From contig JAKQGX010000032.1 of the NCBI GenBank assembly GCA_029573235.1, positions 1 to 44,610 of the forward strand: a stretch of 44,610 bases of DNA, read 5' to 3'. The stretch is from Bacteroidota bacterium (GTDB lineage: Bacteria > Bacteroidota > Bacteroidia > Chitinophagales > Chitinophagaceae). The notes under the pieces were generated by a model. It was not told the DNA's origin. It did no database searches and saw nothing but the letters and a program-made list of their open reading frames with translations. Position numbers and translations under genes: made by a program. Shown here one piece after another: positions 23,824-33,597 of the stretch. Within the stretch, counting starts at the first letter, position 1. Every line of letters starts with the position of its first letter.

Positions 23824-26800
23824 CTATCGCATAATATACATTTTGCCATAGCCGTTTTTGAAGAATTTGTCGGTGCCATTGGATTGATGTTCGATTGTTT
23901 CACCATTCATAGAGGTGATGACACGATAAAAATAAACACCATTGCCTAATGTCTGTCCGTATTGGTCTTTACCATCCCATTTATAGTCGGTTATGTTTCT
24001 GCCAATATGTATTTCACCCAACTCTTGACGTGTGATTTCTTTTACCACTTTGCCGGTAACGGTCATTATTTGAATTTTAAACTGTGTAGGCACTTGCGAG
24101 CCGGTGAGTGTAAACACAAATGCAGTGCTGGTTGAGAACGGATTGGGGTAATTGAGCACATGTGTAATCGTTGATTGGTTGATGACTTCAAACGAAATTT
24201 TATATTCTTTATGACCCGCCACATTACCGCTTTTGTCTTTTCCATTTACCATCAATTCATAGATGCCGTCTTCGGCAAATATGGGGCGATACTCAATGAT
24301 CGCTTCGTTCTTATTGCCTTGTGCCGGGATAAAGCGACACAGTTGCCCATCAAAAGGAATCGTACGCGATTCATTGATCCCATCCGAAGGATATCGAATA
24401 GCCAATTGCAATAATGCCGTATCATCCAATAATTGGTATTGGTTTTCATCTCTTAATGCAATCTTGATAAATGGTTTTGCGGACACAATGTCCTTGTTCA
24501 AAATATGTACACCATCAAATGTTACATCTACCAACGGATTCTTTTTATCAGCTACCACTCGGAAAGGGATGTATCCTAAATTATTCGGGTGGTATTGCTC
24601 TACTTGGTCTTCATCCGGATTGGCTTCAACAAAAAATACATTGTTGCCCTGAAAGGTGGATGGGTCAAAGGTTATGGATGCAATGAGTGTATCGTTGCCA
24701 GGTAATTTTCGATAACGCACACTCTTCACCGTATGTACTACATTCTGCGCATCTATCACTTTATATCTTACCAATAGGCTATCCATGGGCACCGGTGTGA
24801 GGCTTTCAATGGCTACTTCAAAATGTTGCATTTGTCCTGCTTGCAGGCTGTCCTTAAAAGTGAAATGTGCTGACGGATTCAAGGCAGCTTCCGGCGCCGG
24901 GCTATAAAGCACTCGCCAATAATCCAACTGAGGACAACTCCGATTTACACTGTCTTCACTGCGCCATTGTAGTTGTAAATAGGGGTATTGTGCTGCATCT
25001 ACAAACGACAACGATGTGTCTTGTGCAAATCCAGAATACAGTAGTGCGCTGTTATTATTTGGGGTGATACCAAAAACGTTTACCCTGGAAATATCGTTAT
25101 GCAATTGCCCGTCTATTGCCGATTGTTTCCATTTTAAGGTTTGCCATTCCTTTGCCGGGCCAATTATTGTACTGCTCAAAATACCTTCTTTCGTTTTAGA
25201 AGGAATTAAAAAATGACGAATGAGGGTATCGGCATAAGCACCCATATATTGCGATACAGGGTAGCTGTTATCTCCTTTTCTTCTAAAGAAAATAAACGGT
25301 CGTGGGCGGTTGAAGGAATCAATAAGGGTGAAGCCCATATTGTAAATGGTATGGTATAAAGATTGTCCCACTCCATTAATGGTTTCATCCAATTTCCACT
25401 CGTCCACCAATGCAGTGTCATAATCCAAGTCGTTAATAAGGTTCTTGATGAGCACATAACTATTTGTGGGTATGCTATCCAGCAAGCGTTTGGCATTGTT
25501 TCTTCCTGTTATTGTGTTTACGGGAAATTCAAACACCTTTTTATTATTTACGGTTGCACATACAGCATAGGAGCCATAGCTGCTACCGGAGTTATTCCAT
25601 GCATCGCCCGTTGCCGAGTCGAATACACTGATTTGAATTGTTCCTTTCCATGGAGCACAACCCACCAACTGAATATCGTTGCCACTATAAATGGTTTTGC
25701 AAAACACCGAATTATCCCATGGCGTAGTGTTTTGCAATTGGCTGTACACCGCGTTATATACTTCCAGCAAGCGATTGTTTACCGGATAGCTGAATTGCCT
25801 ATTTGATGCGTAATTCAACGTGGTGAAATCGTCTTTTTGGTATTGATAATAGTGCGATTGATTCCATCCCGGTGACCCATTGGCTAAATAAATAAAGGAG
25901 CTGTACGACCATTTGTAATCACCATTGAGGGCACTATCAAATGCGGTTCGCCAATAATACACGGTACTATCGTTGTAGGTAAGTGTGGGTGTCCATCGAA
26001 TCACTCCACCTAAACTGGTAATAGTGGTTTGCTGTTTCAAAGAGCTATTAAACTGCTCTGTGGTGTCTATTTCTATTCTATATTTTCCGGCTTTTCTAAA
26101 GGGATTTAAGGTAGAAGCTTTTAAAGTTATAGCTTGTTGGTTGATGATGCTAAAGGCTTGCGGATAGATGGGAATGAGGTTATCAGAATAAATGAACACC
26201 TCTACATTGGTTACATTATTCAGTTCGTTCACTTCATTCCAATCGTTGGTTGGGTCTATGGTAAAGCGATACTTGTTGAGACCCAAATCAGCCAGTTTAT
26301 CTACACCCAGTTTGATGACGAAGGTATCAGTACTGTGCAATTTCACTAATCGTACTACACCAACCGTGCTGGTTACATTCGCCGGATTGGTATGTTCTAT
26401 TTTTACATCAACGGTATCATTCGTAGCCTTTGCAAGATTGTAAGCTACCACTTTAAAGGAAAAGCTATCTAAGTTGGTGGTCACATTCGCCGGTGTGGTA
26501 AATATGCTGTTAGACGTTAAGAAATAATCAGGTGCTGACGGGCTATATAGCTTCAGTGCGGGGTCGCCTTGCAGGATCATACTTTCTAAATGAAAGAAAG
26601 TGAAATCACTTTTATCAATGCTTCTGATGCTGTTGTAAGCAAAGGTGGTATGATCGCCAAAAGTTTTGCCGTAATTGGTTTTCGAGATGCTGGTGTAAAT
26701 CTTGGGTAAATACACTTGGTGAAAATTGGCATATTGCAAATTATCACTGGCAATGATGGATACGGAACCACCTGTATTGGAATAAAGGTACTTTTCACTG

Positions 26801-28869
26801 ATAGTTTTCAACGGACTTAAGGTGTATATCTGAGAAATATCGCAACCCAAACCAATGAAGTGAGAGCACTTGGGTGCATTAGTATATTTCTCCGGCGTAT
26901 TCAGGGTATTAAGTTGCATGGCTGTAGCCGAACCATGGCCGTGATAGGTAATGATAGAAAGTCCTTCATTAATCATGCTGTCGATGCTGGCACTGACGGT
27001 TTGATCAATGGCACCGGTGGTCGTTTTTAAGACATTGGCAATGGATGCACCATACGATGTGTCTTTTATAAGCGTACCACTATTGGTAAGGGTTTGCATG
27101 AAGCCTGCCGATTCTATAGCATCCAACCCACCGGCGGCATGCAGCACTCGTTTCTTCCACATTTCTGAAGTGTAGGTTGGCATTGCCGGTGTTTGTATGG
27201 CTTGTTCGTAGGCTTTTACCTTATCTAAATAATTTCCTACTTCTGATGCCGTCCAAGCGGAAAGCCTTCCTACATTGATGGCTTGCATTTTATCGGGTAA
27301 AAAATTGACGTAGTTGATATCTGAACCGGGGTAGCCGTAGGTGGGTAGGTTGCCCACAAAAGCATACGAAGCAGGCTGTGTGTAATAAAGAGGATTAGCA
27401 TTGTAATACACCCCCTTGCCAATCAAAAATAATTGTTGGGGACGGTAAGCACTCCAGTTGCTGTAAGCATATTGCATGAAACGGCGAATTGCCAAAGGAT
27501 GCGACTCTACCCCATAAGCAAACTGATTGTAAAGATCGTCCACATTGGCAACAATCACTTTGTAACTGCCACCTGCAATGCTTTCACGATAGGTTTTATA
27601 TTCTGTAACGTTATTTTTTCCATTCACTAATTGTTGGTAGTTTTTCTGCGTAACGATTACATAGTTTCCTTGTTGAGTAGCCTGCGAATAGTCAGTAAAT
27701 TGAATCGGTTGCATTGCCGTAACTGTATAGGATTGGCTGCTTCCATTAGCCACCAATACCAACTCCCGAGTGGCCAGTGATGGATCAATATAAAAGCGAG
27801 TCAATCCGGAAACAGCAATGTCGCCGACATACCATTTTTGATTGGTACGATCGTACAAGATGGGGGCATTATTGTTATGATTAAAGTTTTGAAATTCTAA
27901 ATATTGATTTTGACCTGCCGCCGGGAGTTGAAATGAAAAGTAGTTCAAACCAGATACGTTAAAATCGCGAGGATATTGCAGCGAAACAAAATTGCAACCA
28001 TACGAATCATAAGGCGAAACACCTGTATAAGTTGCCGAAAATTGGATGGAGTTGTTACTACTCAATAGCGAAGATGGAACGGAAATACTAAAATGTTTTA
28101 CTGCATTTCTGGCGATGATTGAATCGGCAATTTGTTGGTTGTTGATACCCACCATAATATGTTCTGTGTTCGCATTATAGGTGGTTCTCAACACAGCCGT
28201 AGAGAGCCATGCATTTTGCCCCGGCACCACATGGGGTGTGGGCACCGAAAGGCTGAAGGGTTGTGTTAAATGTCGGATACCATCTGCAAATCCTTCGCCA
28301 TTATCAAAGGTGCTGAAATAGATGGGCTGAGTGCCGGCTTGTATCTTTCCTTGAAAAAAATCGTTCTTAAAATATTGCTCATAGGTAGCGTAACAATAGT
28401 TCAATGGCGGTGGCGGATTCGATATTACATTCGGTGTGCTGAGGTATCGTTTGTTAGCACCCACTGTATTAAGGGTTAAAAAATATACACCCGTATCTGA
28501 GAACAAACTTCTTCTTGTATTTGCTTGCCAAGATGCTTGTTCAAACAAAGCAGTATCCGGCAAACCGCTGGCTACCTCACCGTAAAATTCAATGTAATCA
28601 TTCGCTCCCATCACACCGGTAGTGCTCACCAACAGGGGCACTTCCACTCCTTCATGAAAGAGTTGCAGTTGTGTACCAATGGTGCTGGTAGGCATACCGG
28701 CAGCAGTTAGTGTGGCTGTCGATATTCTATAAATGCCGGCAGCTCCCACTTTGATTTTGTAATAAGTTTGGTTGTAACGCACCCACTCGTTGCCATATAG
28801 TTGCCCCTGCGCAGCCATAGCCCCCGACAAACAAATCAAGATGAGTATGTATTGTGCTATTCGTATCAT
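23824..28869 (-). CDS. porU2: Type IX secretion system sortase, PorU2-like (C25 gingipain family)
   Basis: 1681 residues, longer than the PorU of Porphyromonas and typical of the PorU2-type annotated in Chitinophagaceae-like genomes. A signal peptide (ending AMAAQGQ) leads into the mature protein. The C25 peptidase region lies about residues 420-790; the likely catalytic dyad is His645 in TYHGHGSAT and Cys676 in IGLGCDISQI, 31 residues apart, close to the gingipain spacing. Long beta-rich repeats follow, and the protein ends in a type A T9SS sorting-like domain (LNYPNPFSTST, then GKVVKEITR, DYKWDGKDQYGQ, LGNGVYFYRV). The enzyme would cleave the C-terminal signal of secreted cargo and attach the cargo to a surface lipid. 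It overlaps porV2 by 4 nt (ATGA). Confidence 0.85.
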   Translation of the reverse strand: MIRIAQYILILICLSGAMAAQGQLYGNEWVRYNQTYYKIKVGAAGIYRISTATLTAAGMPTSTIGTQLQLFHEGVEVPLLVSTTGVMGANDYIEFYGEVASGLPDTALFEQASWQANTRRSLFSDTGVYFLTLNTVGANKRYLSTPNVISNPPPPLNYCYATYEQYFKNDFFQGKIQAGTQPIYFSTFDNGEGFADGIRHLTQPFSLSVPTPHVVPGQNAWLSTAVLRTTYNANTEHIMVGINNQQIADSIIARNAVKHFSISVPSSLLSSNNSIQFSATYTGVSPYDSYGCNFVSLQYPRDFNVSGLNYFSFQLPAAGQNQYLEFQNFNHNNNAPILYDRTNQKWYVGDIAVSGLTRFYIDPSLATRELVLVANGSSQSYTVTAMQPIQFTDYSQATQQGNYVIVTQKNYQQLVNGKNNVTEYKTYRESIAGGSYKVIVANVDDLYNQFAYGVESHPLAIRRFMQYAYSNWSAYRPQQLFLIGKGVYYNANPLYYTQPASYAFVGNLPTYGYPGSDINYVNFLPDKMQAINVGRLSAWTASEVGNYLDKVKAYEQAIQTPAMPTYTSEMWKKRVLHAAGGLDAIESAGFMQTLTNSGTLIKDTSYGASIANVLKTTTGAIDQTVSASIDSMINEGLSIITYHGHGSATAMQLNTLNTPEKYTNAPKCSHFIGLGCDISQIYTLSPLKTISEKYLYSNTGGSVSIIASDNLQYANFHQVYLPKIYTSISKTNYGKTFGDHTTFAYNSIRSIDKSDFTFFHLESMILQGDPALKLYSPSAPDYFLTSNSIFTTPANVTTNLDSFSFKVVAYNLAKATNDTVDVKIEHTNPANVTSTVGVVRLVKLHSTDTFVIKLGVDKLADLGLNKYRFTIDPTNDWNEVNELNNVTNVEVFIYSDNLIPIYPQAFSIINQQAITLKASTLNPFRKAGKYRIEIDTTEQFNSSLKQQTTITSLGGVIRWTPTLTYNDSTVYYWRTAFDSALNGDYKWSYSSFIYLANGSPGWNQSHYYQYQKDDFTTLNYASNRQFSYPVNNRLLEVYNAVYSQLQNTTPWDNSVFCKTIYSGNDIQLVGCAPWKGTIQISVFDSATGDAWNNSGSSYGSYAVCATVNNKKVFEFPVNTITGRNNAKRLLDSIPTNSYVLIKNLINDLDYDTALVDEWKLDETINGVGQSLYHTIYNMGFTLIDSFNRPRPFIFFRRKGDNSYPVSQYMGAYADTLIRHFLIPSKTKEGILSSTIIGPAKEWQTLKWKQSAIDGQLHNDISRVNVFGITPNNNSALLYSGFAQDTSLSFVDAAQYPYLQLQWRSEDSVNRSCPQLDYWRVLYSPAPEAALNPSAHFTFKDSLQAGQMQHFEVAIESLTPVPMDSLLVRYKVIDAQNVVHTVKSVRYRKLPGNDTLIASITFDPSTFQGNNVFFVEANPDEDQVEQYHPNNLGYIPFRVVADKKNPLVDVTFDGVHILNKDIVSAKPFIKIALRDENQYQLLDDTALLQLAIRYPSDGINESRTIPFDGQLCRFIPAQGNKNEAIIEYRPIFAEDGIYELMVNGKDKSGNVAGHKEYKISFEVINQSTITHVLNYPNPFSTSTAFVFTLTGSQVPTQFKIQIMTVTGKVVKEITRQELGEIHIGRNITDYKWDGKDQYGQTLGNGVYFYRVITSMNGETIEHQSNGTDKFFKNGYGKMYIMR

Positions 28870-30008
28870 TTACGTGTTGGTTTTTTTGTAGGCTTTCCTT
28901 TCTCTGGTTGATTCATATTGAGGCGTAGCGAAATGATATGGGTAAATAATGGATTGGACTGTGTCTGCAAACTAGTGAAGGCATAATCAATTCCTATAAC
29001 TCCTAAGACAACCCCCAAGCCTACCGATGGTTGGTAAAGGGTATAGTGTTTTTTATTGCTGGTATCGGCATCATCAAGTACGCGCTGAAAATTGCCTATA
29101 CCGGCACGAAGAAACAAGGTGTTTTTATAACTACCCTCCAACCCGATACGTGGGTCGATGCTGACTGCATTGGAGTGTATTAAGGTATTCCGATTGCCAT
29201 CCGTAGTAAGGTCGATACCTAATTCTGCCGATACTTGCAAGGCTTTCCCTTCGGGCAAAAGCGATCGTGCCACTCCGATATTCAAACGAGGATACATCAG
29301 CTCATACGACTTAACGGGTATTTCATTTCCGGTTTGTCCGAATATTTGTTTTTCCTTTTCAGAAAGATGAAAACTCCAAGAGGTGTAGGTCGTAGTAATG
29401 TCTTTTGCCATAACACCAAAGCGCCATTGAGCATATCGTGCTTGAATTCCCACGTCAATACCGGCGCCCCAAGCATTTGCCATGCTTCCCAAATGGCGGT
29501 AAATTACTTTGGCATTGACACCAATATTCATTTTTAGGTTGGGATTTTTAAACCACTTGAGCCCTTGTGCATACGACAGCAGAAAAGCATAATCTCCCGC
29601 CGACATTGATTTCAATTTGCTTTCATCAAAAGAACCATCCGGCTGTATATAGTCTATGGTATTGGGGATGTCATCAATGGCAAAGCGCAACACCGATAAG
29701 GCTACTACTTGCTTCTTACCCTTCAGCGGCTTGGCTATGGCTCCATAGTCATACTTGGCATTTCCCGAAAAATATTCGGCGTGCATCAGCCCCACTTCCA
29801 TATTGTTTTGAATCTGCATGAGTCCGGCAGGATTCCAATAGGCTGCCGTCACGTCATTTGCCGATGCCGACTGCGCTCCGGCAAGCCCCAACCCTTTTGC
29901 CCCTACTCCAATATTCAAATATTCGTTGACATAGATTTTTTTTTGTGCAGATAACGGTTGGATGCCCAATAACCACCCTATGGAAAGCAAGATGACGCGA
30001 TACTTCAT
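28866..30008 (-). CDS. porV2: Type IX secretion outer-membrane protein, PorV2-like (PorV/PorQ family)
   Basis: 380 residues. A signal peptide (MKYRVILLSIGWLLGIQPLSAQ) precedes a FadL-like outer-membrane barrel of the PorV/PorQ type: YLNIGVGAKGLGLAGAQSASANDVTAAYWNPAGLMQI near the start is the family hallmark. The barrel closes with LGVVLGVIGIDYAFTSLQ and ISLRLNMN. PorV shuttles folded cargo from the translocon to the PorU sortase, binding the cargo C-terminal domain. The 4-nt overlap with the porU2-like gene makes a two-gene translational unit. After the barrel there is a short basic tail (GKPTKKPTRK). Confidence 0.85.
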   Translation of the reverse strand: MKYRVILLSIGWLLGIQPLSAQKKIYVNEYLNIGVGAKGLGLAGAQSASANDVTAAYWNPAGLMQIQNNMEVGLMHAEYFSGNAKYDYGAIAKPLKGKKQVVALSVLRFAIDDIPNTIDYIQPDGSFDESKLKSMSAGDYAFLLSYAQGLKWFKNPNLKMNIGVNAKVIYRHLGSMANAWGAGIDVGIQARYAQWRFGVMAKDITTTYTSWSFHLSEKEKQIFGQTGNEIPVKSYELMYPRLNIGVARSLLPEGKALQVSAELGIDLTTDGNRNTLIHSNAVSIDPRIGLEGSYKNTLFLRAGIGNFQRVLDDADTSNKKHYTLYQPSVGLGVVLGVIGIDYAFTSLQTQSNPLFTHIISLRLNMNQPEKGKPTKKPTRK

Positions 30009-30135
30009 GAAAGCCTAAAATTCTAAAGCACTAAAATTATTGATTTAATCTTATACAACGAAAAGCGCCACTATATTATTATACCCTTGAAACAGGTATG
30101 TATCGTATGTTTTAGAACAAGTAGAAAAACGTTTA

Positions 30136-31308
30136 TTATAAACATCGCAATAGAATGGCACAGGCTTCCCGTATTTCCTTTTCAGAAATGGTTAATGGGG
30201 GTGCAATGCGAATGCAATCAGCAGCAAACAAAAACCAATCGGAGAATAAGCCTTCTTCTTTGCAACGCGACAAGGTGTGCAGTGCCGCTTCGGCATTTTC
30301 TAATGCAACTGCCAACAACAACCCTTTGCTGCGCACCGATTTTATCTTCGGATGTTTTAATAAGGAAACCCACAACTCGCTTTTTGATGCAACCGACTCC
30401 ACTATTTTTTCTTGCAATAAATATTGAAATGCCGCCATGCCGGCAGCACAACTCACCGGATGCCCGCCAAAGGTTGTAATATGCCCCAATACCGGATTAT
30501 CGGTAAGCGCCATCATGCGTTCTTTGGAAGATATAAAAGCACCCAAGGGCATACCTCCTCCCAGAGCTTTGCCCAACAACAATATATCCGGCACGATACC
30601 ATATTGCTCAAAACCCCACAGCGTACCGGTTCGTCCAAAACCACATTGTATTTCATCCAACACCAGCAAGGTGCCGGTGGCATCACATTTTTGGCGCAAT
30701 CGGTTCATCCAATCTTGTTCCGGCAATCGCACTCCGGCTTCTGCTTGTACCGTTTCGATGACGACACAAGCGGTACGTTCGTTGATAGCTTCTATTAATT
30801 CAGGCGAATTATATTCATAATGCCACACACCGGGCATCAAGGGTCGAAAAGCATTGCGCCAATACTCATCTCCCAAAAGGCTTAAAGCACCTGTGGTAGA
30901 GCCATGATAGCTGTGTTGGCAAGCAATAATATCCGTTCTGCCGGTGGTGCGACGTGCCAGTTTGATAGCACCTTCTACCGCCTCAGCGCCGGAGTTGGTA
31001 AAATATACGCTTTGAAGCGATGACGGTAAGTGCTCTGTGAGCATTTGGGCATAGGCTACTTGCGGGGTTTGTATCAACTCGCCATATACCATGATGTGCA
31101 GATACGCTTCCGATTGCTTTTTTATCGCATCAATAACGGCTTTGTTTCCATGACCTACGTTGCATACACTAATTCCTCCAATGATATCTAGGTATTTTTT
31201 TTCATCGGCATCTATCAAATAGGTTCCCTCGGCTCGCACAATATGTAAAGCAACCGGAGCCGTGGAAGTTTGCGCCAAGTGTTCTAAAAACAAGCTTCGA
31301 ATATTCAT
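30136..31308 (-). CDS. Class III PLP-dependent aminotransferase (acetylornithine/GABA transaminase type)
   Basis: 390 residues. The cofactor lysine is Lys247 in LLLGKALGGGMPLGAF; the PLP phosphate-binding loop is TNSGAEAVEGAIKLARR (about 104-120), and the ring-stacking/acid motif is LVLDEIQCGFGRTG (216-228). HSYHGSTTGALSL and GHITTFGGHPVSCAAG are also class III signatures. It transfers an omega-amino group to 2-oxoglutarate. Substrate choice among acetylornithine, ornithine, GABA or others is not determined by these motifs, and no arginine or lysine pathway genes are nearby. A TACTTTTG box ends 4 nt before the ATG. The porV2/porU2 pair follows on the same strand after 127 nt. Confidence 0.88.
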   Translation of the reverse strand: MNIRSLFLEHLAQTSTAPVALHIVRAEGTYLIDADEKKYLDIIGGISVCNVGHGNKAVIDAIKKQSEAYLHIMVYGELIQTPQVAYAQMLTEHLPSSLQSVYFTNSGAEAVEGAIKLARRTTGRTDIIACQHSYHGSTTGALSLLGDEYWRNAFRPLMPGVWHYEYNSPELIEAINERTACVVIETVQAEAGVRLPEQDWMNRLRQKCDATGTLLVLDEIQCGFGRTGTLWGFEQYGIVPDILLLGKALGGGMPLGAFISSKERMMALTDNPVLGHITTFGGHPVSCAAGMAAFQYLLQEKIVESVASKSELWVSLLKHPKIKSVRSKGLLLAVALENAEAALHTLSRCKEEGLFSDWFLFAADCIRIAPPLTISEKEIREACAILLRCL

Positions 31309-31312
31309 TAGC

Positions 31313-31320
31313 CAAAAGTA
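31313..31320 (-). promoter_or_regulatory. Candidate -7 box for the class III aminotransferase
   Basis: Minus-strand TACTTTTG fits TAnnTTTG and ends 4 nt before the ATG at 31308, predicting a leaderless transcript. Confidence 0.4.
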
Positions 31321-31508
31321 ACGGAATGGATGGAATAGTATGGTAATAGCGTCTAGTATGAAACATTGGGAGTGGACTTTCCTCTGCTATCTTATGAATA
31401 AAAATACACCTTTATTACCTTCTTACGATGGTTGCAATAGACCATAGTTTCAATGGGTGCCTCATGATTTTTCTTTAGTTTCGCAGCCTCAAATAAATTC
31501 ATCCCAAA

Positions 31509-32807
31509 ATGACACCCACAAAAATTACCATGAACACGGCAGGGCAACTGCAAGTACCGGACTATTGTTATATCCCATTTATAGAAGGCGATGGCATAGG
31601 ACCCGATGTATGGCGTGCCAGCAAAGCCGTGATGGATGCAGCTATCAGCCATTGCTACAAAGGGAAACGTAAGATTGAATGGGTGGAAATGCTGGCTGGT
31701 GAAAAAGCATTTAACCAAACTGGGAGTTGGTTGCCGGCAGAAACCCTGCAAATGGCCAAAGATTATTTAGTATCTATAAAAGGTCCACTCACCACACCGG
31801 TAGGTGGCGGCATTCGCTCGTTGAATGTGGCATTGCGTCAAGAGTTGGATTTGTATGTGTGTATGCGCCCTGTTCATTGGTTTCAAGGAGTGCCTTCGCC
31901 GGTGCGCCATCCGGAAAATGTAGATATGGTCATCTTCCGTGAAAACACCGAGGATATTTATGCCGGTATTGAGTTTAACTACGACGACCCTAAAGCCAAA
32001 TTGCTCTATGAGTTTTTAGAAGTCAACAATCTCGCCAACAAAGTGCGCTTCCCCGAAACCACGTCGTTCGGTATCAAACCGGTTTCTAAAGAAGGTTCCC
32101 AACGATTGATACGGTCAGCCATCCAGTATGCTATTGATAAAAAACTGCCGTCAGTAACACTGGTACACAAAGGCAATATTATGAAGTTCACCGAGGGTGG
32201 TTTTAAAAACTGGGGATATGAGCTTGCTGAAACAGAATTTGCCGATGCAGTATATACTTGGGGGCAATGGGAAAAAACAAAGAAAGAGCAAGATGAAGCA
32301 GCTGCCAATAAAGAAATGAAACAGGCTTTATCCTCCGGCAAGGTGCTGATAAAAGATGTGATTGCCGATAATTTCTTGCAACAAATATTATTAGCTCCCA
32401 AAGACTACTCGGTGATTGCCACCTTAAACTTGAATGGTGATTATATCTCTGATGCCTTGGCAGCAGCAGTGGGCGGAATCGGTATTGCACCCGGTGCCAA
32501 TATCAATTACACTACCGGACATGCCGTGTTTGAAGCCACTCATGGTACGGCACCCAAATTTGCCAATACCGATACGATGAACCCATCATCACTACTGCTC
32601 AGCGGTGTGATGATGCTGCAATATATAGGATGGAATCGCACTGCGAACACCATCTTGGAAGCTCTCAAGACCACCATCAAACGCAAAAGAGTAACCGTTG
32701 ATTTCTACAATTTAATGCACGACGCTACCTTGCTAAAAACAAGTGAGTTTGCACAAGAAATCATCAAAAGTTTAGACAACGCTCCTATTTCAGAACTGAT
32801 TGATTAA
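31509..32807 (+). CDS. icd: Isocitrate dehydrogenase
   Basis: 432 residues, prokaryotic homodimeric type (E. coli enzyme 416). It oxidises isocitrate to 2-oxoglutarate and CO2 in the TCA cycle. Substrate-site features are conserved: [15 protein letters not shown] with Ser104 equivalent to E. coli Ser113, CMRPV, and [18 protein letters not shown]. The cofactor region departs from the E. coli NADP set: Lys344 is kept (Lys350), but Tyr345 is Phe351, Val351 is Met357, Tyr391 is Val397 and Arg395 is Asn401. NADP preference should therefore not be assumed. The start ATG at 31509 fits; an ATG at 31530 is also possible. deoC follows after 18 nt. Confidence 0.95.
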   Translation: MTPTKITMNTAGQLQVPDYCYIPFIEGDGIGPDVWRASKAVMDAAISHCYKGKRKIEWVEMLAGEKAFNQTGSWLPAETLQMAKDYLVSIKGPLTTPVGGGIRSLNVALRQELDLYVCMRPVHWFQGVPSPVRHPENVDMVIFRENTEDIYAGIEFNYDDPKAKLLYEFLEVNNLANKVRFPETTSFGIKPVSKEGSQRLIRSAIQYAIDKKLPSVTLVHKGNIMKFTEGGFKNWGYELAETEFADAVYTWGQWEKTKKEQDEAAANKEMKQALSSGKVLIKDVIADNFLQQILLAPKDYSVIATLNLNGDYISDALAAAVGGIGIAPGANINYTTGHAVFEATHGTAPKFANTDTMNPSSLLLSGVMMLQYIGWNRTANTILEALKTTIKRKRVTVDFYNLMHDATLLKTSEFAQEIIKSLDNAPISELID

Positions 32808-32825
32808 TCTTCAAAAGTCTGCCGA

Positions 32826-33485
32826 ATGAACATAGCCTCTTATATCGACCATACCATTTTAAAGCCAACGACTACAACGGATGATGTGCGCAAACTTTGC
32901 GAAGTAGCACTACAATATCAATTTGCCGCTGTATGTGTACCACCCTATTTTGTGGCTTACGCCCAAAAACAATTGCAGCATTCTGCTGTGAAGGTAGCGA
33001 CGGTTATCGGGTTTCCATTTGGCTATAGCAGCACAAGTGCAAAATTGGAAGAGATAAAAGATGCCTTGGCTGACGGTGCCGACGAACTGGATATGGTGAT
33101 CAATATTGCAGCGCTAAAATCGGGTAATTGGGAAAAACTGTCTGCTGAAGTACAACAATGCGCAGCCCTGATTCATGCTTCTAACAAATGTATGAAACTG
33201 ATAGTAGAGAGCGGCGAATTGACCGATGACGAATTAATAGCTTGTTGTAAAATAGTAGCACAACATCAGGTAGATTTTATCAAAACATCTACAGGGTATT
33301 CAGCTACGGGAGCTACATTGCATGCTGTACAGCTCATGCGCCAACACTTGCCGAACACGCTTATTAAAGCCTCCGGTGGCATACGAAATTTCTCCAGTGC
33401 ACAAGAAATGATAGCGGCAGGTGCAAATAGAATTGGTTGCTCGGCCAGCATCGCCATTGTACAAGAAGCTAATGCTACTCCTTAG
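32826..33485 (+). CDS. deoC: Deoxyribose-phosphate aldolase
   Basis: 219 residues, full length for the class I aldolase that splits 2-deoxyribose 5-phosphate into glyceraldehyde 3-phosphate and acetaldehyde during deoxynucleoside breakdown. The Schiff-base lysine is Lys153 in VDFIKTSTGYS, the proton-relay lysine is Lys181 in LIKASGGIRN, and the acid is in DELDMVINI (about 86-94). IDHTILKP near the N-terminus is characteristic. It begins 18 nt after the icd stop, so it is probably on the icd transcript; no other deo genes are in the window. Confidence 0.96.
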   Translation: MNIASYIDHTILKPTTTTDDVRKLCEVALQYQFAAVCVPPYFVAYAQKQLQHSAVKVATVIGFPFGYSSTSAKLEEIKDALADGADELDMVINIAALKSGNWEKLSAEVQQCAALIHASNKCMKLIVESGELTDDELIACCKIVAQHQVDFIKTSTGYSATGATLHAVQLMRQHLPNTLIKASGGIRNFSSAQEMIAAGANRIGCSASIAIVQEANATP

Positions 33486-33502
33486 AGTTCTCAATAATAT
33501 TT

Positions 33503-33510
33503 TACTTTTG
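33503..33510 (+). promoter_or_regulatory. Candidate -7 box for the SPOR/M20 pair
   Basis: TACTTTTG fits TAnnTTTG in the 112-nt gap after deoC; the resulting leader would be about 80 nt. Confidence 0.3.
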
Positions 33511-33597
33511 GTCAGCATAAAGTCAATTGTTACCATACTTTTCATCCACTCCAACCGCAATGAAACGGTAACCTACGATAGATAAAATATTAGCAAC

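Noticed and set aside
30131-30143. GTTTATTATAAAC palindrome at the aminotransferase stop as a terminator
   Set aside because: The stem is only 6 A/T-rich pairs and overlaps the stop codon; the T tract that follows is short.
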